From CAZZBK01 sp964387325 (GTDB taxonomy: Bacteria; Planctomycetota; Planctomycetia; Pirellulales; PNKZ01): a stretch of DNA of 41,323 nucleotides. Below, piece by piece: positions 25,928 to 32,261 of this stretch. The notes under the pieces were generated by a model that worked only from the letters and a program-made list of their open reading frames with translations, ran no database searches and had not been told where the DNA came from. The stretch's first letter is position 1; every line of letters starts with the position of its first letter. The stretch is from NCBI GenBank assembly GCA_964387325.1, contig CAYLYE010000023.1, positions 1-41,323 on the forward strand. Direction: 5' to 3'. The translations under genes were made by a program, and so were the position numbers.

Positions 25928-27398
25928 CCTCGAAAACCTCAGGAAACGCTGTGTTTTCTGGGGTTTTTTCTTGCGCCGTGAGATGCTCGATGCTCGTCGT
26001 GTCGAGTGCGTCAGACTGCACCGAAATGCTCGAAAATGAGCCCTGCGACGCCAAGCAATCCGCCAAGCAATTCCACCTCGCTACTGGCAATTCAATTCGC
26101 CCATCGGTCCCCGTGGCCAACTGCTCGCTACGCACTGTCACCGTCAGGTCCGGTAACGCCGCCAGAGCCTCGCTCTGCTCGCCGATGACCGTATGGCTGT
26201 ATCGGTCCATCGTTAGCGTGATGGTCGAATGGCGGGCCAGGGCTTGCGCCACCTTGGGGTGTACGCCCGACCGGGCCAAGCTGGTCACGAACGTATGCCG
26301 CAGAGCGTGAAAGTCCACCACGAGCCCCGCATCATCTACGCTGGCCAGGAACGATGACCGCTCACGCTCGGCTCGCTGTTCAGGATCAGCAACCTCATCA
26401 AGCCAACTGCCACGTGCCACGCCAAGATCGGCTTTCAGCATGGCCGCTGTCTTGTCTGACTTGGGCAAGTTGAACGCCCGGGCCGATGGCAGCTTGGTTG
26501 CCATGTGTGCTTTGAGTAGCTCGGCCGTGTCGGCTCGCATGGGTAGCTCGTCACGCCGCCGGCGTTTGCTGCTCCCCGCCTCGACGGTCACCGTAGCCGG
26601 CTCGGTCCGAAAGTCGAAACTCCCTTTGGTCAGACTGGCTAGCTCGTTGGCCCGCAATCCGGACTCCAGCGCCAAGCGATAGACCAGCGCCCGCTCGGGC
26701 CCGCTCATGCCATAGCCGGCTTTGCCGTTATACGTTGCGTTCAACAGCGCTCGGCATTCTTGAACGGTCAAAGCGCGTCGGTCATGCCGACGGTCAATAG
26801 CGACATTCTGCCGAGTGACTTGTGGCAATGGATTCTCGCGCCACCGCCCCTCGCTCACCATCCATCGACAAAACTGCTGAATAGCTTGCACGTAGAAGTT
26901 GGCAGTTTGGTTGCCGATGCCGCTTTCGACTTGCAGCTTGGCCACAAATCGCTCGACCTTAGAACGATTGAAGTCTCCCCAGGTGGTGAGTCCGCAATCG
27001 TCGATGACCCGCAACGCCCGGGTTTTGACGAGATTGGCTTGCTTGGTCGACGTACCCCGCGCCTTGAGCGTCTCGTGGTAGTCATCCAAATGCAGCGCCG
27101 CGGTTCGATTCGAGGCCACCGCTTGAGCATCGAGCAATTCCCACTCGGCCAGCTTGTCACGAACGCGCCCCGGTACCGTGTCGAGCCACTTGCTCAACTC
27201 CAGGTCCGGCGCTTCACGATTCGCACGGCAGCAGACCAGCCGCTCGATATGCCGGCCGAGTTGCTCGCTCTGCTTCCGGTCCGTGTAGGCCGGCAACCGG
27301 CGCACGTGCTCCAGGTGGTCGCTAAACTCGACGTACCACTTGGCCGACTCCCGTGGCTTGCCGCTACGGTCGCGATAGGTCGCCTTGAATGTTCGCAT
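25860..27398 (-). CDS. int: Tyrosine-type site-specific integrase whose C-terminus is read from the att site
   Basis: 512 residues in the integrated state. An N-terminal arm-binding-like region (1-95) is followed by a SAM-like core-binding domain (about 95-200) and the catalytic domain (205-415). The full active set is visible: Arg249 (GLRANEL), Lys278, His364 and Arg367 (HALRHTF), His390 (ARHS) and nucleophile Tyr400 (MDRYSH). The last residues, from about 490, are encoded by the antisense of tRNA-Ser, and the TAA stop lies in the tRNA D-loop, in host sequence. In the circular form the frame would not stop there but continue for 62 codons found at 31859-32046, giving 572 residues. AAGGG about 8 nt before the ATG supports the start. 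It lies 63 bp after hicB. Confidence 0.94.
   Translation of the reverse strand: MRTFKATYRDRSGKPRESAKWYVEFSDHLEHVRRLPAYTDRKQSEQLGRHIERLVCCRANREAPDLELSKWLDTVPGRVRDKLAEWELLDAQAVASNRTAALHLDDYHETLKARGTSTKQANLVKTRALRVIDDCGLTTWGDFNRSKVERFVAKLQVESGIGNQTANFYVQAIQQFCRWMVSEGRWRENPLPQVTRQNVAIDRRHDRRALTVQECRALLNATYNGKAGYGMSGPERALVYRLALESGLRANELASLTKGSFDFRTEPATVTVEAGSSKRRRRDELPMRADTAELLKAHMATKLPSARAFNLPKSDKTAAMLKADLGVARGSWLDEVADPEQRAERERSSFLASVDDAGLVVDFHALRHTFVTSLARSGVHPKVAQALARHSTITLTMDRYSHTVIGEQSEALAALPDLTVTVRSEQLATGTDGRIELPVARWNCLADCLASQGSFSSISVQSDALDTTSIEHLTAQEKTPENTAFPEVFEADGEGFEPTYDSRHKRFSRPPP
25868..25930 (+). repeat. attL core: 63-bp direct repeat within tRNA-Ser
   Basis: Perfectly identical to 32047-32109. 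It begins at the first base of the anticodon stem and ends three bases past the discriminator. It marks the left junction of the 6,179-bp element. Crossover sites for tyrosine integrases that target tRNA genes commonly lie in the anticodon arm, consistent with this boundary. Read on the minus strand it also encodes the last 20 or so residues of the integrase. Confidence 0.93.
25935..25969 (+). terminator. Element-borne Rho-independent terminator for tRNA-Ser
   Basis: A 13-bp stem (25935-25947 with 25953-25965, two G-T pairs) with a 5-nt loop is followed directly by a T-run to 25969. It starts eight bases after the tRNA and belongs to the inserted element, replacing the host terminator that now lies at 32138-32166. 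On the other strand the same bases are integrase codons. Confidence 0.85.
26048..26069. repeat. 22-bp direct repeat, left copy (paired with 31969-31990)
   Basis: The 22 bp are identical to 31969-31990, and both copies encode C-L-A-D-C-L-A in the same integrase frame on the minus strand. In the circular form they would stand on either side of the attP core, 117 bp from one end of it and 56 bp from the other. Confidence 0.8.
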
Positions 27399-27461
27399 CG
27401 TTCGCCCTTTCCCGTGGTAGCTCGCCGTCAGCTTGCAAACAGCCGTCGAGCATTAAATCAG

Positions 27462-27944
27462 TTACTTCCGTTTCTTGCGACTCGGTTTGACGATCGGCTC
27501 TCGTTTCTGCGGCCGGCCCAGCTTGGCCGGCTTGAGTTGCTCGCCCCGGCCGCGTCCCATGAGAGCTACTGCTGCCTGCACTAAAAACCCGCTCCGGGTC
27601 TGGCCCGTCTCTTGAGCATGTCGATCGATCGCGTCCAGCACGCGCTCGGGGACCGTGATATTGATTCGCTGCGCCCGGGTCCGCAACGTCGAGGGGTCGA
27701 TCGTCACCACCGCCCACACGCCGCCGCGGTACTCGGCCTTGGCCTGATGATCGTCGACCGTGCCGGGCTCGGGGATCGGCTGCGCGTCTTCGATCAGCCC
27801 TTCCAGGTGCAACTCGATGGCCTCACGGACCATTGCCAGCGCCTCGTCGAGCGACTTGCCGGCCGAGAAACAGCCGGGCAGGTCAGGCACCGTCACTCCG
27901 TAATCGCTGTGCTTGTCTTTGTGAATGACGACCGGGTAATTCAT
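27462..27944 (-). CDS. hicB: HicB-type antitoxin with ribbon-helix-helix tail
   Basis: 160 residues from the ATG at 27944, which overlaps the hicA stop as ATGA; an ATG three codons earlier (27953) is also possible. The N-terminal partial RNase H-like HicB domain (M-N-Y-P-V-V-I-H-K-D-K-H-S-D-Y-G-V-T-V-P-D-L-P-G-C, split here for length) binds and blocks HicA. The C-terminal part has an RHH-type DNA-binding segment (R-I-N-I-T-V-P-E-R-V-L, then S-G-F-L-V-Q-A-A) that should autoregulate the operon, and ends in a Lys/Arg-rich tail. It lies between hicA and int in the integrative element and may stabilise it. Confidence 0.92.
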   Translation of the reverse strand: MNYPVVIHKDKHSDYGVTVPDLPGCFSAGKSLDEALAMVREAIELHLEGLIEDAQPIPEPGTVDDHQAKAEYRGGVWAVVTIDPSTLRTRAQRINITVPERVLDAIDRHAQETGQTRSGFLVQAAVALMGRGRGEQLKPAKLGRPQKREPIVKPSRKKRK

Positions 27945-28132
27945 CGTTCCCATTTCCAGCCGGCTTGCTTGAAGATGGCCCGCACGGTCCCCAAGGGCAA
28001 ATCGTGCTGGGGGTGCGGCACCGTCACCAAACCGGGCTTGCTCGGGTGCTTGTACTGCTGGTGGCTTCCCTTGGAGCGTGCGAGCAACCAGCCTTCCCGC
28101 ACCAGCCGCTTGATAATCTCTCGGCTATCCAT
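27941..28132 (-). CDS. hicA: HicA-type mRNA interferase toxin
   Basis: 63 residues from the ATG at 28132 (MDSREIIKRL), the expected HicA length. The dsRBD-like fold and the catalytic His24 in K-G-S-H-Q-Q-Y are visible. HicA cleaves mRNA in the absence of HicB. A GGAGG at 28146-28150 lies 13 nt upstream, rather far. An in-frame ATG at 28168 would add 12 residues spanning that ribosome site and is less likely. The gene precedes hicB with a 4-nt ATGA overlap, the usual toxin-first hicAB order. Confidence 0.92.
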   Translation of the reverse strand: MDSREIIKRLVREGWLLARSKGSHQQYKHPSKPGLVTVPHPQHDLPLGTVRAIFKQAGWKWER

Positions 28133-28186
28133 GTTGAAAATAATACCTCCTATACACACGACAAGCAAGTCAATGTCGATGCCACT

Positions 28187-29422
28187 TCAATTCCCCAGAT
28201 AGCGAAATCGGCTCGCCTTATGCGTGGCCAGAGTGCCGCGCGACTCTTGCCGTAATACCTCTTCGATGGTCAACATCCGTAGCCAGCGTGATACCTGAAC
28301 ATGCGACACGCCAAACAATCCGCCGGCCGCTCGACACGAGAGGAAAAATGGCTGATCCCCGCTCGCCTGTTGCAGCACGCGGCAGAACGCCACAAGCTGC
28401 CGCAACTCGACTTGCTCAAACACCAACGCCGCCTCGGGCAACGCCCCTTCGACTGCTTGCAAGTACAACATCCGTATCGGCTCCTCACCTTTGGGAAACT
28501 TTGCCTTGGGCCACCCCTCGACGAAATCGAGCCACGTCTCCTCGAATGCCTTGGTCGTGATGTACGGCAACGCCGCCTGATGCCACGCTCGCACCATCGG
28601 CTTGAGTTGTTTGGGGTCAGCCAGTGCCAACTCGGGCAAGGCCTTTAACTCACGCACGAACGCGAACACCGCCTCATGTCGACTACCATACCCGCTCGGC
28701 AATGTCCGCTGAATGGCCAGTAGCAGGCGCTGGTCATGTAACAGAGAGGCCAGAGAATCCGGAGATAACTGAGAATACTTAGGACATGGTTGGTTAGGGT
28801 TGGTTGTTGGATGGTCTCCCCCAACCTCTTCCTGCCATGTCTTCAGGTCTCTCTGTCTCTCTCTGTTACATCCATCTAAATTACCAGCAGTCAGACCAGC
28901 AGCAGCCACCAAATCAGCATCCAGAAAACCAGCAGCAGCCAGGTCGTCGACTCTCGGCAACTCATCGACCAACGGGACGAGCCACGAGTACGCTTTGCCG
29001 CTCGGGTGAATCGATGCCGGCGTAAGGTTGTAGCAACCCGACCAACGCAATTCGCCGTCGGCAAACTTCGTGACCGTCCGCTCGTTCGACGGACAACGGA
29101 AGTAGACATGATACCCGCGCCCCGTCTCGACCGTGGGCAACATCGCGGCCAACTTGGGAAAGTCGGCTGCCCATGTATGGTAAGAATCCGCTGTGTCGAA
29201 GTCTCGGCTTGCGAGGTCACCACTCACCGGGCCCATGATGCAAGCCACGTTGTGCGCCTTCTCGTGCGTGAACCAACGTTCAATCGTCCGCTCATCGGCC
29301 GGCGTCTGCTGGTATCCTTTCCACCGCTGACAAGCCGGCTGTTTGGTGCCTTGTCGAATGGGGATAACCGACCAGCCGCGCCGGCGGTAATCGAGCGCCG
29401 CGTCGAGCATGTTGCCGCTCAT
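28187..29422 (-). CDS. Prim-Pol (archaeo-eukaryotic primase-type) replication protein
   Basis: 411 residues from the ATG at 29422, which overlaps the stop of the preceding gene as ATGA; an earlier in-frame ATG (29614) would lie within that gene. The N-terminal bifunctional primase/polymerase domain (about 5-200) has Y-R-R-R-G-W-S-V-I-P, metal-binding Asp74 and Asp76 (SRDFD), the G-R-G-Y-H-V-Y-F segment with His105, and H-P-S-G-K-A-Y. The middle is a linker and a helical region like a primase C-terminal domain, and the end (about 335-400) contains a winged-helix-like G-V-S-H-V-Q-V-S-R-W-L. No helicase motifs are seen. It probably primes replication of the excised element. Confidence 0.85.
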   Translation of the reverse strand: MSGNMLDAALDYRRRGWSVIPIRQGTKQPACQRWKGYQQTPADERTIERWFTHEKAHNVACIMGPVSGDLASRDFDTADSYHTWAADFPKLAAMLPTVETGRGYHVYFRCPSNERTVTKFADGELRWSGCYNLTPASIHPSGKAYSWLVPLVDELPRVDDLAAAGFLDADLVAAAGLTAGNLDGCNRERQRDLKTWQEEVGGDHPTTNPNQPCPKYSQLSPDSLASLLHDQRLLLAIQRTLPSGYGSRHEAVFAFVRELKALPELALADPKQLKPMVRAWHQAALPYITTKAFEETWLDFVEGWPKAKFPKGEEPIRMLYLQAVEGALPEAALVFEQVELRQLVAFCRVLQQASGDQPFFLSCRAAGGLFGVSHVQVSRWLRMLTIEEVLRQESRGTLATHKASRFRYLGN

Positions 29423-29865
29423 GCTGGCACCTCGGGCAGAGGGATAACGCGAGCCCCCTTGCCGGTTCGTAGCTTGTCGATCGGCACGAGAATTAGCTTT
29501 GACGCCCCACCATCGCCGCCGTAGGCCGTTCGGAATCGACCGCCGAGCGCCGTTTGACGTAGCGCGTCGGTCTTGATGAGCACAGCTTCGGACCCAATGA
29601 CGATTGCCCACCATAGCGCCCGGCTCGTCATCACGCCGCTGGCTTGGCCTCGATGCTCGACCTCAATAGCCACGTTGCCCGTCTCGCGTGCTTTCAGGTC
29701 GTGCTTGACCTCGACCTCACATTGCAAGAGCAGGTCAAAGTCGGCACGTCCACAAGCGCGGTAGGTTTGCCAACCGTAGTTGTCCGAGATGAACAACGCG
29801 ATAGCCTCTTCGGCCTTGTCCCCTTGGGCCTTGGCTGCAATCCACGATGCAGAGTCGGGGCTCAT
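29419..29865 (-). CDS. PD-(D/E)XK-like nuclease or resolvase-type protein
   Basis: 148 residues. The pattern Glu20, then Asp44 in A-D-F-D-L-L-L, then Glu52-V-Lys54 in E-V-E-V-K-H-D is a PD-(D/E)XK-type core, and the following K-A-R-E-T-G-N-V-A-I-E-V-E-H-R-G with W-W-A-I-V resembles a phage-encoded nuclease-like family. The start overlaps the upstream excisionase-like gene by ATGA and the stop overlaps the Prim-Pol gene by ATGA, so the three are coupled. It may process replication or recombination intermediates of the element (inference). The nuclease assignment rests on motif reading only. Confidence 0.65.
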   Translation of the reverse strand: MSPDSASWIAAKAQGDKAEEAIALFISDNYGWQTYRACGRADFDLLLQCEVEVKHDLKARETGNVAIEVEHRGQASGVMTSRALWWAIVIGSEAVLIKTDALRQTALGGRFRTAYGGDGGASKLILVPIDKLRTGKGARVIPLPEVPA

Positions 29866-30104
29866 CGTTGGCCCCCTTGCTGGAGTTGCTCCCAGCGTTG
29901 ACGCTCAGGGCAACCCGCGTCAACCCACGCTTTCAACTCGCCCAGCCGCCAGCGAGTGACACGCCCCAGGCGAAAGGGTCGAGGGAGTCGGCCGGCCGAG
30001 TGCATCGACCAAACGTGCCGCTCGCTAATGTCCAACAGCAGGCCCACGTCAGCGGCAGACAGGGCTAAGCGTTCCAGGTCGTTTGGATGCGTTGAAGTGC
30101 TCAT
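29862..30104 (-). CDS. Excisionase-like / AlpA-type helix-turn-helix protein
   Basis: 80 residues with a MerR-type winged helix: L-A-L-S-A-A-D-V-G-L-L-L-D-I-S-E-R-H-V-W (split for length) over about 14-33, then the wing segment L-P-R-P-F-R-L-G-R-V-T-R-W-R and L-K-A-W-V. Proteins of this build act as excisionases (Xis) or AlpA-type activators of integrase genes. It is first in an ATGA-coupled set with the nuclease-like and Prim-Pol genes. It probably controls excision directionality or transcription of the element. Two GCATTG direct repeats, 12 bp apart, lie just before its start (30109-30126). Confidence 0.82.
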   Translation of the reverse strand: MSTSTHPNDLERLALSAADVGLLLDISERHVWSMHSAGRLPRPFRLGRVTRWRLGELKAWVDAGCPERQRWEQLQQGGQR

Positions 30105-30216
30105 GCCCGCATTGTTGCGAGCATTGGCGAGACGAAAAGATTCAGAGTGGTTTTACTTGGCTGTAGTCATTTAAGATCATAGTAAAATTGCATTTCCACT
30201 GCGTATTATTGAAATC

Positions 30217-31248
30217 TCACTGCGGGGTTTCTGGACGGTTTATATTCACCTTCGGTCGACCTGGTTTGCCCTTAATCTCAGGCCATTTGTGATGTTGGGC
30301 AATTGCTGAAATAGCATTTCGGAGCGCATTGTCAGACTCAATCGGGGCAAATTCTTGACTTCGCCTGGAGAGTTGTTCGAGGATGGCTGTATTTGTCAAC
30401 CCAGCCTCGCGTTGTTTATAGAGCCAAACGTTGCGCCAGTAGTTATCTGGGTCTCGAAAATTGGATCGGAATTCTTCGCTCGCCTCCAGACACGAGGTGT
30501 TAATTTCATCACTTTCGGCTTGGAATCCATTTTCTTCGACATCCTCGTCGTCTTCAGCGGGGCCGTAGATCATTGGCATTTTCCGCAACGCAAGTATCTC
30601 TTTGAGGCAGTCATTGAAAATGAATCTCGTCATCCATTGCTCATCGTCGAGATTGTCCTCTTCGTCATCTTCCTGAAATGCCTTCAGACGTAGCTTAGCT
30701 TTAACGTAAGCAGCGGGTTCTCGTTCAGCGTGCCAGTTAGTAATTGTCTGTAAGGTCCCGATTCCTACTCGATACAACTCATCTGTCAAAACAGATTCGA
30801 GTGTCTCAATCTCATCACATGTAAGATTATCAACAAAAGCAAAGGTGAAACTCTCTTCGTTGCATTCAATTTGAAAATAGACGGTCGGGCATTTGGATTT
30901 TCTTAGCTTGCGAATTACCTCAGCATGTTCAATCGCGATTTCATAGACCCACGCAATATCTGAATCGAAAACTTCATGAGCGCGATTCCCAGACTGCCAT
31001 ATTTCACGCTGGATTCTTGCCCACTCAGCTTTCATTGTCACAAAAACAACTGAGTCATCATGTGACTCAGTTGCCATTCCAAAGTTCACCCCCTTATTAT
31101 TTTTATCGATGCATCGTTGAACAGAATCTTCGAGTATCTGGCACTCATCATCTGTAAAATCATCGACCCAAAACACAACCGTCTCGTCGTGTGGATAATC
31201 CTTGTATGCGGTGAAGATGAATTCACGATAAATGTATAGCGAGGTCAC
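30217..31248 (-). CDS. Orphan cargo protein with internal duplication, AT-rich
   Basis: I do not recognise a family. A GTG at 31248 with AAGGGG 8 nt upstream is the likely start (343 residues); an upstream ATG at 31425 adds 59 Ser/Arg/Gly-rich residues that look non-coding. Two segments repeat the same pattern: residues 23-76 (F-W-V-D-D-F-T-D-D-E-C-Q-I-L-E) and 133-186 (F-A-F-V-D-N-L-T-C-D-E-I-E-T-L-E), each followed by a strand ending in a K-x-E-W or K-A-K-L stretch. A Glu/Asp-rich linker follows (about 192-258). The last 80 residues (W-L-Y-K-Q-R-E-A-G-L-T-N-T-A-I) look like a helix-turn-helix, with a G-R-P-K hook near the end. Base composition is clearly more AT-rich than the rest of the window. 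Confidence 0.7.
   Translation of the reverse strand: MTSLYIYREFIFTAYKDYPHDETVVFWVDDFTDDECQILEDSVQRCIDKNNKGVNFGMATESHDDSVVFVTMKAEWARIQREIWQSGNRAHEVFDSDIAWVYEIAIEHAEVIRKLRKSKCPTVYFQIECNEESFTFAFVDNLTCDEIETLESVLTDELYRVGIGTLQTITNWHAEREPAAYVKAKLRLKAFQEDDEEDNLDDEQWMTRFIFNDCLKEILALRKMPMIYGPAEDDEDVEENGFQAESDEINTSCLEASEEFRSNFRDPDNYWRNVWLYKQREAGLTNTAILEQLSRRSQEFAPIESDNALRNAISAIAQHHKWPEIKGKPGRPKVNINRPETPQ
31041..31073 (-). other. Terminator-like hairpin inside the orphan cargo gene
   Basis: On the minus strand an 11-bp perfect stem (caactgagtca / tgactcagttg) with a 5-nt loop is followed at once by TTTTTG. It lies about 60 codons into the orphan gene and has the form of an intrinsic terminator. Function is unknown. 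Confidence 0.55.
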
Positions 31249-31858
31249 AATGGCATCCCCTTTCCAAGATCGGGCCGGCCCGCGCGGCGACGTGGGGAAA
31301 AGGGCAGAGATACCACGAGCGCCGCTCGGACCGCTTGACCGCCAGGTTTGCAACCCCAGCGACCGTCCCGAAGCGTTTATCTTATGGATGCTGGCCCGCA
31401 TGACAAGCAACTCACTTGCGGACACAACATTCCGAGCCGGCTACTGCTCACCGTCGCCCAGGTCATGCTCGCGATGGATCGGGCCAACAGAGGCCGCCGA
31501 GCGTGGCATACGCTTGGACTGGTAGCGCCCGGGGGCGGTCGAATCTCTACAGCCTCTCGGCTCGAACAATTTCCCGCAAATGCCCACCCAAACACGCGAA
31601 GAAACCGGTGGGGTCGAATCTCTACCGCTCACAGCCTGAACGACGCGGCGAGCCTTTGCAGATTTTTTGAACAGTTTTTTTGGAGCTTAAAGGGTCCCTC
31701 GGGGCGTGTTTTCGGTCCGCTAGCCAGTGGAACAACCGGTTTATCACGTATTGTTTCTTTCACGACCGAGGGGGCATAAATCTGCTAGTAAGCCCTCGCC
31801 CGCTAGACAGCCCGCAGCATCACGGATTTTTTCGCATAATTCGAGCGCGTTTGTTGCC
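31249..31858. other. Gene-free stretch of the element
   Basis: No convincing gene is seen in these 610 bp between the orphan cargo gene and the stranded integrase tail. It contains a 14-bp direct repeat, ggtcgaatctctac, at 31537-31550 and 31612-31625, and T-runs near 31665-31680. GC content rises sharply from the cargo gene into this stretch. Confidence 0.5.
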
Positions 31859-32046
31859 CTACCCCTTGGCCGCGTTGACCATCGCCACAATCCCGGCTTT
31901 GAGTGCCTCGGGTAGCGACTCCCAGGCCTCGACGATGGTCGCCAAGTCGGGCCGTTCGTGTTGCAAAAACGCCAAGCAATCCGCCAAGCAGAGTTCAGCC
32001 CGTTCTCTAACCTCTTGCCCTGATAATGGGTTACGCAACTCGGTCA
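31859..32046 (-). pseudogene. Stranded 3' part of the integrase gene (62 codons), joined in the circular form
   Basis: An open frame of 62 codons leaves the attR core on the minus strand and ends at 31859. It begins L-T-E-L-R-N-P-L-S-G, repeats C-L-A-D-C-L-A found near the end of the integrase, and ends with I-V-E-A-W-E-S-L-P-E-A-L-K followed by A-G-I-V-A-M-V-N-A-A-K-G. From memory, tails of this kind occur at the ends of planctomycete tyrosine recombinases. It has no start of its own. In the circle it is in frame with the integrase across attP. Alternatively it is a remnant of a second recombinase from an earlier insertion at this tRNA. Confidence 0.65.
31969..31990. repeat. 22-bp direct repeat, right copy (paired with 26048-26069)
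   Basis: Identical to the left copy and coding for C-L-A-D-C-L-A in the stranded integrase tail. Either an arm-type integrase site or the scar of a duplication of the integrase 3' end. Confidence 0.8.
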
Positions 32047-32109
32047 GCGGTCTTGAAAACCGCTTATGGCGTGAGTCATACGTGGGTTCGAATCCCTCCC
32101 CATCCGCCT
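32047..32109 (+). repeat. attR core: displaced 3' part of tRNA-Ser
   Basis: 63 bp identical to 25868-25930. It lacks the acceptor 5' strand and D-arm, so it is not a tRNA gene; it is the host copy displaced by integration. The host terminator follows at 32138. Confidence 0.95.
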
Positions 32110-32137
32110 GGGTTTTTGCCCTCTGGTGCAAAAACTG

Positions 32138-32166
32138 AAACGCCATGCAAAACAGGGCGTTTTTTT
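32138..32166 (+). terminator. Original host terminator of tRNA-Ser, now next to attR
   Basis: AAACGCC (32138-32144) pairs with GGCGTTT (32156-32162) around an 11-nt loop and runs into TTTT. It lies 29 bp after the displaced tRNA end, the expected place for the tRNA terminator before integration. Confidence 0.75.
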
Positions 32167-32261
32167 ATTGGTCGACCCGGTCTGCTCGTACACTCGCCAA
32201 GCCGTAGGAATGATCCTCTGGAGATAGCGTCCCGTCTGACTTGGCTCAAGGAGGTTATCTC

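Larger units (their letters stand above)
25868..32109. mobile_element. Integrative element in tRNA-Ser with Prim-Pol replicase, hicAB and orphan cargo
   Basis: The element is bounded by 63-bp direct repeats derived from tRNA-Ser(UGA); the predicted excised circle is 6,179 bp. Gene order on the minus strand is orphan cargo, excisionase-like, PD-(D/E)XK-like, Prim-Pol, hicA, hicB, integrase. The first replication-type genes are tightly overlapped. It carries no virion, packaging or conjugation genes that I can recognise, so it resembles a self-replicating or satellite-type island that depends on another element for transfer (inference). The perfect repeats and complete integrase catalytic set suggest recent integration and possible activity. 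Confidence 0.9.

Noticed and set aside
26760..27584. 274-codon plus-strand open frame opposite the integrase
   Set aside because: The integrase has its complete catalytic set; the opposite frame has no family pattern.
31348..31779. 143-codon frame in the right part of the island
   Set aside because: Arg/Ser-rich, overlaps alternative frames of similar length on both strands, and has no ribosome site or motif.
32047..32109. A second tRNA-Ser gene
   Set aside because: It lacks the acceptor 5' strand and the D-arm; it is only the attR copy.
31859..32146. A stand-alone 95-codon gene across attR
   Set aside because: Its only ATG is in host DNA and its first 33 residues are flank plus antisense tRNA. 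The common 'GFEPTYDSRH' string is a tRNA artefact. The real interest is the 62-codon tail, reported as part of the integrase.
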